From: JAWKOK01 sp963698255
Lineage (GTDB): Bacteria; Chloroflexota; Anaerolineae; Caldilineales; Caldilineaceae
DNA length: 64,000 nucleotides
Direction of reading: 5' to 3'
NCBI GenBank assembly: GCA_963698255.1
Contig: CAVOQD010000023.1
Span: 62,001 to 126,000 of the forward strand
Shown here: piece by piece, positions 19,191 through 28,087 of the stretch
Layout of the letters: every line of letters starts with the position of its first letter
Numbering within the stretch: the stretch's first letter is position 1
Notes under the pieces: generated by a model
Told to the model about the DNA's origin: nothing
The model's input: the letters and a program-made list of their open reading frames with translations, nothing else
The model's database searches: none
Made by a program: the position numbers and the translations under genes

Positions 19191-19322
19191 ATTCCTCTCA
19201 TTTCTCTTTCAGCGGTACGATCTGTGATTCAGAGCGAGGCAGGCGAAAGTATAGCAGTATCATTCGACAACAAGTCGCGTCCGCCGGGAAGGTTGATTGC
19301 AGATCTGGGAGAACTGAACCAG

Positions 19323-20291
19323 TCAGAAACCAAGCTCTCTGTCGACCAAATTCCAAAGGGGTTGATCCGCCAAATACCGGGTTAAGTTTTCGCGGAAAAT
19401 TTCGGTTGCAGCGGCAACTGTATTTTCGGATTTCCCGGCACAATGAGGCGTCAGGATCAGGTTTGGAGCCATCCACAGAGGACTATCTGAAGGGGGCGGT
19501 TCGGGCGCCATCACATCAAGTGCCGCTCCTGCCAAATGACCGCTCTTCAGCAACGCCACCAGCGCATCTTCGTCAACGACGCCACCGCGCGATACCGCGA
19601 CCAGATAGGATCCGGATTTCATAGATGATAGCATATCGGCATTCAACATGCCGACTGTTTCCGGTGTGCCCGGAACGGTGATAACAACTACATCAGCCTG
19701 GGAGAGCAACGCCGGCAGCTCGGTTAGAGGCCAAAGTTCTTCAACGTAGTCTGGTTTTACCAGGGGGCGGATGTCTACCGCAATGTTGCGCATGCCGAAG
19801 GCGTGTGAGCGCTGGGCGATGGCAGTGCCGATATTTCCGAAACCGACAATCCCGAGTATCATACCCTGCAACCCGACAGGTCTGCGTCCGATTATGTCGG
19901 GCCATTTGGCCCATCTGACCCACTCCTGCCGATTTTGAGCCTCGTATAATTTCGGAAACTGTCTTGCCAGCGAGATCAACATGCCGAAGAAGTGTTCAGC
20001 GATGGTCGGTGCGTGTGCACCTTTTGTACTGGTGATCTGCACATCACTGCCTACCAATTCCGGGATCGCCATCAACTTGTTGACCCCGGCGCCATGGCAC
20101 TGAACCCAGCGCAATTTCTTCGCCGCCAAGAAGACCTCGCGTGAGAAATCTCCAAGCACGATTTCTGCGTCCTCGATTTTTTCCAGCGCTTCCTTTTCTG
20201 TCGATGATGTGCTGAACTCAACCTGTGGGAAGGAAGATATTGTGGCACGCAGCCTTTCCTCTTCCCACGGTACCGTAACTAGGAGTTTCAA
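19323..20291 (-). CDS. D-2-hydroxyacid dehydrogenase
   Basis: About 322 residues with the NAD-binding domain of the D-isomer-specific 2-hydroxyacid dehydrogenases (GIVGFGNIGTAIAQRSHAFG), the VSRGGVVDEDAL catalytic-Arg region, LDVMAPEPPP (Glu) and LTPHCAGK (His). I choose TTG 20291, with AAAGG nine bases upstream, because homology starts at KLLVTVPW; the longer frame to 20528 overlaps the amidohydrolase. Likely role is reduction of the aldehyde or keto acid released by the aldolase. Confidence 0.85.
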   Translation of the reverse strand: MKLLVTVPWEEERLRATISSFPQVEFSTSSTEKEALEKIEDAEIVLGDFSREVFLAAKKLRWVQCHGAGVNKLMAIPELVGSDVQITSTKGAHAPTIAEHFFGMLISLARQFPKLYEAQNRQEWVRWAKWPDIIGRRPVGLQGMILGIVGFGNIGTAIAQRSHAFGMRNIAVDIRPLVKPDYVEELWPLTELPALLSQADVVVITVPGTPETVGMLNADMLSSMKSGSYLVAVSRGGVVDEDALVALLKSGHLAGAALDVMAPEPPPSDSPLWMAPNLILTPHCAGKSENTVAAATEIFRENLTRYLADQPLWNLVDRELGF

Positions 20292-20334
20292 TCGTATTAG
20301 CCTTTCTTTGGTTCTGGTCCGATAGGAGATGCCT

Positions 20335-21171
20335 TTATCCGCGCCCTGCACAATGATCAAACGGCCAGATGCGAAGCGCTGTCTTGCTGAGAATCCACGC
20401 CAAGTCGTCCTTCGAGAAGATGTCTGTCGCATCTTGCAGACATGACAGAGACTGCGAATAGGTCGCTCGGCGTAGGCTGAAGGGCCAATCGCTTCCCCAC
20501 ATGATTCGCTCCGCGCCGAAAATCTCACATGTCCGCTGAATCCATGTTAACGTATCGCGCCATGGATAATCTTGTGCTGAATGGCTCCAGATATGACCCG
20601 TTTTCAGAAAGAGACGCGGGTGCTCTGCGAGCATTGACAACAGTTGGAGATTGACGTCACCATCGTGGACGCAATCTGCGAAATGGTCGATGACCACATC
20701 TAAATCGGGTACTTCTTCAAGAATGTTCACCAAATCAGGCAGGCGCTGTGGTTTTGTCAAGATTACCACAGGAACCTTTAGATCTGCCGCTCGTTGGAAG
20801 AATGGCACCATCAAGGGACCGGCAAACCAGTCTCCGCTTGCATCCGATGCAGGGCTCAGACGAACACCGCGGAATCCATGGACTTCTGTCCAGTAACTGA
20901 GTTGATCCGGAGCTGAGGGATCCTCCGGATCAACACGACATACAGCCATGAACTTGTCCGGGTTCGCTTTCAGCGTCTGGGCCACAAAGGTGTTGTCCCA
21001 TAGGTAGCCGATGTATTGGACCAGCACTGTGAAGTCGACCCTATCGGCCTGCATCATCTGGAGCAGAGCGTCAGGCAGTGCGTCATACACAGGAAGCCCG
21101 GTGGCTTCCCCCGCCATGGGTGATGCCCCCCCATGTGTCCAGATGTGCACATGCGTATCGATAATGGTCAT
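20335..21171 (-). CDS. amidohydrolase-family (TIM-barrel) hydrolase or lactonase
   Basis: A 278-residue Amidohydro_2 enzyme. DTHVHIW at 5-11 supplies the first two histidine ligands; VVIDHFADC, LFLKTGHIW and MWGSDWPF carry the later His/Asp ligands. The branch includes 2-pyrone-4,6-dicarboxylate lactonase (LigI) and sugar lactonases. A lactone or enol-ester substrate is plausible in this cluster. Twelve bases separate it from the AA_synth gene. Confidence 0.85.
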   Translation of the reverse strand: MTIIDTHVHIWTHGGASPMAGEATGLPVYDALPDALLQMMQADRVDFTVLVQYIGYLWDNTFVAQTLKANPDKFMAVCRVDPEDPSAPDQLSYWTEVHGFRGVRLSPASDASGDWFAGPLMVPFFQRAADLKVPVVILTKPQRLPDLVNILEEVPDLDVVIDHFADCVHDGDVNLQLLSMLAEHPRLFLKTGHIWSHSAQDYPWRDTLTWIQRTCEIFGAERIMWGSDWPFSLRRATYSQSLSCLQDATDIFSKDDLAWILSKTALRIWPFDHCAGRG

Positions 21172-21183
21172 CGAACCATCCGC

Positions 21184-21726
21184 CTATTCCCACCCCGACC
21201 AGGGATGCGGTCGTCCACCGTTGGTGAAGGCCAAGACAACAACAATCTCGTCTGCCTTGGGGGAGCCAGGAATTGAAACCTCTATGGCGTCGAAATGTGT
21301 ACCACGGCCCGAATTGTCCCGGAACGAAAGCGGCACATCGATAGAGACTCCTGCGCTGCCGACTTTCTTAGTTGACGGAATGCCGGCTTTGCCGCCGCCG
21401 ATTGATTCCCTGACGGAAATGCCAAATCTCTTGTGAATAAGGATGGCGCCTTGCTCTAGTTCACCATCCACACCGACAATACAGGCCTTCCCATAGCTCT
21501 CGACATTCTCACCGCCACCCAGGAAGCCTGCAGCTTCCTCGCCGAGAATCGCGCCCAGGTCGTAGCCCAGGTCTACAAACTGATCCAGATTTTCGTTCGA
21601 GTCGTCACCCAAAGCCGGGTTCTTGATCACGGCTGCTGATGCCACACGGCGTACGGGCACTTTTGCTTTCCTTCCGCCTTCAACTTTCACGTCCTCAACC
21701 ACGGTAACAATGCGTCGAATCTCCAT
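21184..21726 (-). CDS. AA_synth family protein (PF06684, formerly DUF1185)
   Basis: A 180-residue protein starting at ATG 21726 with AAGGAG eight bases upstream. It matches the AA_synth family from end to end: MEIRRIVTVVEDVKVEGG, RVASAAVIKNPA, VESYGKACIVG, GGGKAGIPSTKK, GTHFDAIEVSIPG and EIVVVLAFTNGGRPHP. The family is known structurally to resemble a chorismate-mutase fold, but no reaction is established. Its place with an amidohydrolase suggests a catabolic enzymatic role. Confidence 0.88.
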   Translation of the reverse strand: MEIRRIVTVVEDVKVEGGRKAKVPVRRVASAAVIKNPALGDDSNENLDQFVDLGYDLGAILGEEAAGFLGGGENVESYGKACIVGVDGELEQGAILIHKRFGISVRESIGGGKAGIPSTKKVGSAGVSIDVPLSFRDNSGRGTHFDAIEVSIPGSPKADEIVVVLAFTNGGRPHPWSGWE

Positions 21727-22064
21727 TTGTTCAAGCTCCTTATCTCGTTTACATACCATTCAAAAATCCAAGTTCAACTCAAAATTAGAGCGAGTGATAA
21801 GACGTCAGATCAATGCAATGTTCAAGCTGTCACATTCCCCTGCCAGCTGTCAGGCGCTTCGCGCGCTCATTGACCTCAGCACAGATTGGGGGCAAATCCC
21901 GGGATTGTCGATCCTTCCCAATCAGCCTTTGCCTGGGTTTTCTTTTCAGGTCGTCAGGATGATACATTGCTGGATTATACAATGAGGCTAGAGCCCACAG
22001 CCCCCTGTTCCGTCAGTCTCTGCTCTGTTGACAGGAGAGATAGCCACTTCTCACGTAGTAAAAA
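21727..22064. other. gene-free spacer between importer genes and catabolic genes
   Basis: No coding frame is supported. On the minus strand a TATAAT (plus 21976-21981 region, read from ATTATACA) could be a -10 for the AA_synth operon, but I find no convincing -35. The motif CTCTGTTGACAGGAG near 22022-22036 resembles half of the CTGTTG-T-CAACAG palindrome at 26073-26085. Confidence 0.35.
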
Positions 22065-23978
22065 CTATCCCTTCACGCTACCGGACGTGAGTCCAGCAAC
22101 CATAAAGCGCTGTCCCCACATGTAGAAGACGACGACTGGAATAGAGATAATCACAGAAGCCGCCATCAGCAAACCCCATGGATAGATGTCGCCGAAGATA
22201 GTCTGCGCCAGACCTACCGGCAGGGTCATCAACTTATCACTTGAGATAAATACGAAGGCAAAGAGGTATTCCTTCCATGCAGCCGTGAACGAAAACAGGG
22301 TAACAGCGAGCAACGCCGGCGTGGTCAATGGCAAAGTGACCCGCAAGAATGCCTGGAGTCGTGTTGCGCCGTCTACCATTGCTGCATGCTCCAGTTCCTC
22401 AGGAATGGCCCGATAGTATCCCATCAGGAGCCACGTTGCGAATGGGATCATGCCGGTCGGATAGGTCACGACGAGCGCCCAACGCGTGTTGATCAGCCCA
22501 ATCTGGGCCAGAATACCGTAGAGAGGAATGAACATCAGGGCGGCGGGAAGCAAATATGTGATGAGCAAGACTGTCTGCATACTCTGCGCTCCGCGGAATT
22601 TCAGTCGTGCAAGTGCGTAGGCGCCTAGCGCGGCGACGGAGACCGCCAGTGCAGTGGTCAAGACTGACACAAATACCGAATTGCGGAACCATACCCAGAA
22701 CGGCTCCGCAAAGAAAAGCCGTTGGAACTGCTCCAATGTCCACGGGGCAGGTAGATAGGTACTTGCACGCTGACTGATTTGCAGATCGCTCTTGAATGCA
22801 GTGACGACGATCCAGTAAAACGGGGCCAATATGTAGAACAGCAGCAGTGCCAATCCAATGCCCCTTAAAAACGCACCCGTATGTTTGCTACGTTGCCTGC
22901 TCGTCTTGCTCTTCGGAATAACGCTTCCGATCACTTCGGCAATTTTGACTATCGGCCAGGCGATAACCCTGCCAACCGTATTCAAAAGCCAACCCAGGCC
23001 GTCAATAACCCGGTCTTGCCACGTGTCTTGCTCAATATCGTCCTGAGAAACGTCGCGCCGCATATAGCGAGAGAGGAAAATGATAAAGAAGGCCAGCACT
23101 GGCGTCAAACTGAAGGCGACTGCCGTGCCAGGCCCAAATTGCAGCGAACCCATGGCCTTCTGATAGGCAAGAATCGAATAGACTTTTGTGATATTGCCGG
23201 GGCCACCCTGTGTCAGAAGCCATATCGTCTCGAAGCTGTTAAATGTCCATATGGTGGAAAGAAGCGTCGCTACGGCGATTACAAAGCGCAGACTTGGCAG
23301 TGTAATGGCCGTAAAACGCTGCCATGCATTCGCCCCGTCGATCTCCGCAGCTTCATATAACTCGGCGTCGATGGAGGAGAGCCCTGCAAGAATATTAACT
23401 GTGAAGAAAGGTATACCTGCCCACACATTCACGGCAATGACAGATGCCATGGCTGTGCTGGGTGTGGAAAGCCAAGCAACCGGCGTATTAATGATGCCGA
23501 GTGCCATCAGGATCGGGTTCAGCCCGCCGTAGATGGGATCTAGGATCGAGCGCCATGTCAGCGCCTGCACTACCGAGGGCACAATCCAGGGCAGCAGCAC
23601 CAGCCCTGTGAACAAGGTACGCCAACGTTTTTGGTTGTGTAGCAGTAGCGCAGCAATCATGCCGAAGATGAGCTTGAAGAGGAGTGAACCAGCCGTGAAA
23701 ATCACCGTAGCCTTCACGGCCTGTCGATAGAAGATATCTGAGTAGAGGCGGATATAGTTGTCAAGCCCCACGAAGACTACCTGGCGATCCCTGACGCTGT
23801 AAATCGTCATACTGGTATAGACGGCTTTCAAGAACGGCCATGCAACCAGGGTCAACATGAGAATTACGATGGGTGCGATGAAGACAAATGCTATCTTCCA
23901 ATCGCGGCCAAAGATGCGTACCATTGTGAGTTGCCGGTGTTTGTGGGACCCAGGCAATACGCTAGCTTCTGTCGCCAT
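22065..23978 (-). CDS. fused carbohydrate ABC importer permease (MalF-type plus MalG-type in one chain)
   Basis: A single uninterrupted 637-residue protein holds both importer permeases. Half one (about 25-305) has six helices with the EAA loop EAAEIDGANAWQRFTAITLP at 209-228; half two (about 370-637) has helices, the loop HAAMVDGATRLQAFLRVTLP near 530-550 and the MalG-type end MVAGLTSGSVKG. A roughly 65-residue linker (305-370) contains an acidic, amphipathic stretch and the basic PKSKTSRQRSKHTG. CUT1 permeases are normally two separate genes. The frame is clean and Met starts are not needed internally, so a sequencing fusion is unlikely. It follows its binding protein; no ATPase is nearby. 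Confidence 0.92.
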   Translation of the reverse strand: MATEASVLPGSHKHRQLTMVRIFGRDWKIAFVFIAPIVILMLTLVAWPFLKAVYTSMTIYSVRDRQVVFVGLDNYIRLYSDIFYRQAVKATVIFTAGSLLFKLIFGMIAALLLHNQKRWRTLFTGLVLLPWIVPSVVQALTWRSILDPIYGGLNPILMALGIINTPVAWLSTPSTAMASVIAVNVWAGIPFFTVNILAGLSSIDAELYEAAEIDGANAWQRFTAITLPSLRFVIAVATLLSTIWTFNSFETIWLLTQGGPGNITKVYSILAYQKAMGSLQFGPGTAVAFSLTPVLAFFIIFLSRYMRRDVSQDDIEQDTWQDRVIDGLGWLLNTVGRVIAWPIVKIAEVIGSVIPKSKTSRQRSKHTGAFLRGIGLALLLFYILAPFYWIVVTAFKSDLQISQRASTYLPAPWTLEQFQRLFFAEPFWVWFRNSVFVSVLTTALAVSVAALGAYALARLKFRGAQSMQTVLLITYLLPAALMFIPLYGILAQIGLINTRWALVVTYPTGMIPFATWLLMGYYRAIPEELEHAAMVDGATRLQAFLRVTLPLTTPALLAVTLFSFTAAWKEYLFAFVFISSDKLMTLPVGLAQTIFGDIYPWGLLMAASVIISIPVVVFYMWGQRFMVAGLTSGSVKG

Positions 23979-24066
23979 GAATTTTCCTGACCAGGTGAAC
24001 AGTATTATTATCTGATTATTCAGTGGAGCCGGTCAACCAGATCGACTCCACTGAATGCGCACAACC

Positions 24067-24199
24067 TAGCTAGTTTTCGGTGCAAAACGCGTTTTTTGGC
24101 GCTTTGGCCGGCGAATGTGACCTGGCTTTACCCGAGTGATGTTCGCCAATTCTGTGCCGTGATAGACAAATCTGGAGAGTTTCGCACCGAAAACTAGCT
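24067..24199. repeat. long inverted repeat over the 3' end of the binding-protein gene
   Basis: TAGCTAGTTTTCGGTGC with its AAAAC extension (24068-24089) pairs with the region 24178-24199, one mismatch in 22 bases. The enclosed 90 bases contain a second nested pair (GGCGAA ... TTCGCC). The right arm includes the last codons and TAG stop of the binding-protein gene. It may be a small non-autonomous element or an RNA hairpin protecting the upstream message. Confidence 0.7.
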
Positions 24200-25609
24200 A
24201 AAGAAACCGCTTTCCTGACCAATGGAGAGAATTCGGTCAGCGGCTTGGGCCACAGCGTCTGCCGGACTCGCGCCCTGGGCGGTGATTTGGGCCATCATGT
24301 CTGTTAGCACCGCCTGCGACGAGATCGCGTCGAAGACCGGGCTGGGCTGTGCAGGCCACGACCCGCCAACATGGTCGCCCTGAGCAGATTTGCCCAAGGT
24401 CGCCAAATTCGGGTTTGCCTCAAAAGCATTGACAACCTCTGGCAACTCGTAGTAGTCGGCATAGGCTGGCAGGAAAAGTCCTGCAGAGACCAGAGCCATC
24501 GGTACAAATACAGAAGGCGTGAGCATGTATTTCGCTAGTTCCCTGGCTTCATTCTGGTTGGCAGCGCCAAACGGAACGATGAACTGTCCGCCACCGCCGG
24601 CCTCCAATTTCGTGTTTGTCGGACCTACTGCAGTGCCCATCACAACCGTATCATCGTAGATCGGATTGCCATCCGCCTTGGCCTTGGCATACACGCTTGG
24701 TGCATTATGTGTGTAGCCAATTGTACCGGTGAGGAAAGCCTCGTTGTTGCTGGAGTCATCCCAGGCCATGATGCCAGGCGGTAACATAGATGCGTATTTC
24801 TCGTCCGTGTATATTTCGCTCAGCCACTCGACCGCCGCCACTGTCTCCGGCGAATTGAACGTAACTTCAGTGATATCTGCATCAGTGTAGTGTCCGCCCC
24901 AGTTCTGGATCACATGCTGAATGAATCCGGTCGCATCTCCACCACTATTGACGCTCACACCCCAGCCATAGAAATCCTCATCCGGCTTGGAAATTTCCAA
25001 GGCAGCTTCGCGTCGGTCGTCATATGTATGCAGCGTCATCGGATCGATTCCCGCTTCCTCGAATTTGCTGCGCCGACCCCAGGTGCCCTCGGCACTCATA
25101 ATGTAGGGAATCCCATACCAGTCGCCATCAATGAAGGCCAAGTTGTATTGGCCGGCAGCCGGTTCACCGTAGAGTTCCATGGTCTCTGTCACTGCATCGT
25201 TCACCGTTTCCAGCGCGTTCTGGGCCACAAGCGCCTGGACCAAACGCACGTGGTAGACAAGGTCCGGCGGGTTGCCTGCCTGAACCTGAGCCAGCAACTT
25301 GGGTAGATAATCCTGCGTTGCCTCGGCAGCCACCGTGGTGGACTCAATCTCGATATTGTTGGCTGCACCCCAGTCGGCAACTGCCTGGGCGAAGAGATCC
25401 TCCATCTCCTTGAAATACTCGCGACGATGGGCCACAACCATCGTACCGTCAATGGCCATGGGTGCGTCGGCACCTGCCTCAGTTGAAGGCGCCGGAGCGA
25501 CCGGCGCCGCACACGCAGCCAATGCGGCTGCGCTAGCCAGTCCGCCCATGATCTTCAGTGCCGAGCGGCGCGAAAGCCTGGAATTGCGTGATTTTCGTTC
25601 GTTGGTCAC
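24194..25609 (-). CDS. sugar-binding lipoprotein of ABC importer, Tat-type signal
   Basis: A 471-residue family 1 solute-binding protein. I set the start at GTG 25609, five bases after AGGAGG, rather than at the upstream frame to 25687. The signal has a twin-arginine motif (LSRRSALKIMGG) and a lipobox LAAC, so the protein is likely exported folded and lipid-anchored. Its partner is the fused permease 215 bases downstream. It is transcribed from the strong promoter at 26054-26082 with a leader of about 435 bases. Confidence 0.9.
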   Translation of the reverse strand: MTNERKSRNSRLSRRSALKIMGGLASAAALAACAAPVAPAPSTEAGADAPMAIDGTMVVAHRREYFKEMEDLFAQAVADWGAANNIEIESTTVAAEATQDYLPKLLAQVQAGNPPDLVYHVRLVQALVAQNALETVNDAVTETMELYGEPAAGQYNLAFIDGDWYGIPYIMSAEGTWGRRSKFEEAGIDPMTLHTYDDRREAALEISKPDEDFYGWGVSVNSGGDATGFIQHVIQNWGGHYTDADITEVTFNSPETVAAVEWLSEIYTDEKYASMLPPGIMAWDDSSNNEAFLTGTIGYTHNAPSVYAKAKADGNPIYDDTVVMGTAVGPTNTKLEAGGGGQFIVPFGAANQNEARELAKYMLTPSVFVPMALVSAGLFLPAYADYYELPEVVNAFEANPNLATLGKSAQGDHVGGSWPAQPSPVFDAISSQAVLTDMMAQITAQGASPADAVAQAADRILSIGQESGFFS

Positions 25610-26053
25610 AGTTTCCTCCTTCGGGATATGGTTGGGCATACATGAATGAAACAACGATCGTCCACAGTGTAGAACTGTAGACAACACGTGGTCTTCAAAC
25701 CGATATAGGCGCTATACATTATTGGTAGCGGAGTTCACTCATACGCTTCATCGAAATCTGAATACCGAGACGTACTGCCGGTACGCCTGCTGCGGCTAGA
25801 CACAAAACAGACTCTGATGCAATTAATCTTCGGGGGGGCATCCAACAGGTATGCGTTGGCGACACCGTCATCAGCGGTTAACTGTTACCGTTATAGTTCT
25901 CATATCGAGCCGAACTAGCACAAATGGGGCCAAGAGGTGAAAGGGTACTGAGCGATTCTACCTCTGGTGAAAGCTGCTTCCATCTGATCTGCGTGCTTCA
26001 TGCAAACCTCGCAATTTATCAGATAAGCTGACGTCAGACCACTAAGCATTTTG
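25610..26053 (-). other. long untranslated leader of the binding-protein operon
   Basis: From the predicted start point near 26046 to GTG 25609 there are about 435 bases without a supported gene. I recognise no known riboswitch class. Attenuation or mRNA stability control is possible. Confidence 0.4.
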
Positions 26054-26085
26054 TTTATATCACACCCGCTGTCTGTTGTCAACAG
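26054..26085 (-). promoter_or_regulatory. sigma-70 promoter with palindromic operator on the -35
   Basis: On the minus strand TTGACA (26082-26077), 17 bases, TATAAA (26059-26054). The -35 lies inside the perfect palindrome CTGTTG-T-CAACAG (plus 26073-26085). A FadR/GntR-family gene starts 1 kb upstream and is the obvious candidate repressor (inference). Confidence 0.78.
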
Positions 26086-26119
26086 GGGAAACCGTTCCCA
26101 ACCGTTCCGGTTTTTGCGG

Positions 26120-26228
26120 CTTAGTGAGCGTCCAGAAACAAGTTCCCGATTTCGTTTGTAGTAACCGCTTTAGCGGTCTGGACGGCTGAAGCCGTCACTA
26201 CGAACTTATTTTCGGACGCTCGCTTAGG
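26120..26228. repeat. hairpin with dispersed 'GTAACCGCTTTAGCGGTCTGG' core
   Basis: Outer arms AGTGAGCGTCC... and ...GGACGCTCGCT enclose GTAACCGCTTTAGCGGTCTGG and ACGGCTGAAGCCGTC. The core recurs at 51737-51762 near the surface-protein genes; a remnant (GCAGAAGCCGTACC) is at about 63512. Confidence 0.7.
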
Positions 26229-26295
26229 ATCTGGCTGACCTATAGAAGTCTTGGATACGTGCGTGGCGTCTATATTGCTAGATCGAGCGGGGATG

Positions 26296-27138
26296 TTATT
26301 CGTGCTTGTTACGTGCAAACAGATCGGGCGGTGGGATACGTTCGACGTGGGCCCTGGCTGTGGCAGTAAGCAAGGGGCTTCCTGAGGTATGGTCCGCCAT
26401 AGCCTTGCGAACGGCCTCTACGTCGCGTGATCGGATGGCTTGATAAATTTCGCGGTGCAGCGCCATGGAATCCACTGTGTTTCCCGACTCCTGGTAGGTT
26501 GTTTCCATCCAAACACGCAGCACGTGTTGAAAAATCCGCAGGACGTTAGCCAGCATGTCATTATGCGCCGCCTCAGCAATCGCCAGATGGAATTGCACAT
26601 CGCTGTCGACATAGCTCTGCATATCGGCCTGACTGGCTTCCAACTGAACGAGCAATTGACCGATGGCGGCAATCTCCTCTTCCGTGGAGCGCTCTGCAGC
26701 CCAGCCCGCCAATGCAACCTCAATGACACTTCGCGCCTCAATCACCTGTTGAATGCTGGATTGATTCACGAATAGACCCCATGCAATCGGTTTGGCCAGA
26801 ATGGACGTATCCCCGTGGCCAACAAACGTACCCGTTCCTCGCTTGATTTCCAGTACGCCAAGGGCACTCAAGGTCTTGATGGCCTCGCGTAGCGACGAAC
26901 GACCGACGGCAAGCCTTGCCATAAGCTCACGCTCGGGTATTAGTCTATCTCCCGGCTTGAGTCCTTCATCAACAATCAAACCGACCAACCGCTCCACGAT
27001 CTCGTCAACCATCGTCGTCTTGTTGATCGGATCGAGATGGCGAGACTCAATGCTGTTGTCATTGCCTACCATTTTACCTGCTTCCTTGCTACGGCGATCT
27101 GATGTCTGCTCTAATGATACTACGACATTGGATGGCAT
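26296..27138 (-). CDS. FadR-type GntR-family transcriptional regulator (FCD domain)
   Basis: A 280-residue regulator with a winged helix-turn-helix (about 40-110; LIPERELMARLAVGRSSLRE, RGTGTFVG) and an all-helical FCD domain (about 125-270) with metal/ligand residues in SDVQFHLAIAEAAHN and ALHREIYQAI. FadR-like proteins with this domain commonly sense sugar acids or related carboxylates. It is upstream of the importer and catabolic genes on the same strand. A later start (Met 23 or 43) is possible. Confidence 0.88.
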   Translation of the reverse strand: MPSNVVVSLEQTSDRRSKEAGKMVGNDNSIESRHLDPINKTTMVDEIVERLVGLIVDEGLKPGDRLIPERELMARLAVGRSSLREAIKTLSALGVLEIKRGTGTFVGHGDTSILAKPIAWGLFVNQSSIQQVIEARSVIEVALAGWAAERSTEEEIAAIGQLLVQLEASQADMQSYVDSDVQFHLAIAEAAHNDMLANVLRIFQHVLRVWMETTYQESGNTVDSMALHREIYQAIRSRDVEAVRKAMADHTSGSPLLTATARAHVERIPPPDLFARNKHE

Positions 27139-27371
27139 TCAAGCTGACTCCCCGTTGCCGGCGACGCTTTTGGCAACACCGGGACTGTTGCTCAGATGAA
27201 GCAGATCATGGGGTAAAGAACTATCTGACCAGTTCAGTTCAAGGCGACTTCAAGGGTGCTGTCTCCCAATTTGGTCGATAGATTTGCCTTCACCAGTCAG
27301 CGTAGAGGCGTTCGCTGCCGCTGGATCGATGTGCGGTGGTAGACGGTGAGCCAAAAAGAACAGCGCGAAAC
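27139..27371. other. divergent intergenic region between the FadR-type and TetR-type regulators
   Basis: No gene is supported. GTTGCC/GGCAAC (about 27154-27177) can form a small hairpin. I find no convincing promoter for the minus-strand regulator. Confidence 0.35.
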
Positions 27372-27419
27372 TTGACGCTGAAGATCGGTTGCGTTACAAT
27401 TTAGACTTACTAGTCTAAA
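27372..27419 (+). promoter_or_regulatory. sigma-70 promoter and TetR-type operator
   Basis: TTGACG (27372-27377), 17 bases, TACAAT (27395-27400). The perfect palindrome TTTAGAC-TTACTA-GTCTAAA (27400-27419) starts at the last base of the -10; two further GTCTA half-sites follow before the gene. This is the usual geometry of an autorepressing TetR operator. Confidence 0.82.
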
Positions 27420-27457
27420 CTATCGGTCTAACCGTATGGTCTAGAGAAAGATGACTC

Positions 27458-28087
27458 ATGCCACGTCCACGCTTCAACAAGCTGCCGGAAGAAAAACGAG
27501 AACGCATTTTGGAGGCAGCCGCAAAGGAATTTGTCGCCCACGGCTACGAAGGCGCGTCGCTGAACCAGATCCTGGCCGAGGCCGGCATCAGCAAGGGCGC
27601 GGCCTACTACTACTTCGATGACAAGGCCGATGTGTATGCCACCGCGGTGCTGCACTACAGCCAGGACGCTGCTGGATACGACCTACGATCCGACTCAGGC
27701 TTACGGCCGAACACTTTCTGGGCAGAATCACCGATCTCTATCGCCACCAGTTTACCAGCTATGCAGGATCGCCCTGGGTCTTCGGCTTGGCCAAGGCCGG
27801 CGGCGCCTTCTCGGCCGAGATGACTTCTCAGGAACCGCTGGTTGAGTTGTTGGAGGCGGCTCAGTTTCTGCTGGTGCAAATCCTGCAGCATGGCCGAGAC
27901 ACTGGGCCGGATCCGTGACGATCTGCCCGAGGACCTGCTGCTCTCCTTGATGATCGCGGTCGACGATGCCCATGACCGGTGGCTGATCGCCAACTGGGAG
28001 AGCTTTCAGCGAAGCCGAGTTGGAGACAGCCGCGGTCCGCAGCACCGAGCTACTGCGACGTCTCCTGGAGCCAGAAAATCAGGATAG
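27458..28087 (+). CDS. TetR-family transcriptional regulator (several frameshifts)
   Basis: The N-terminal 60 residues are clean: a TetR helix-turn-helix with RERILEAAAKEF, SLNQILAEAGISKGAAYYYF and DKADVY. Beyond 27660 the frame breaks three times (about 27665, 27892 with GAT-type C gain, 28010 with a CG loss in CGCGAA), but ligand-domain pieces continue (LDTTYDPTQAYGRTL, VFGLAKAGGAFSAE, MAETLGRIRDDLPED, STELLRRLLEPENQ). The end near 28087 is inferred because a palindromic repeat begins there. It precedes an ABC exporter it probably controls. Confidence 0.75.
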
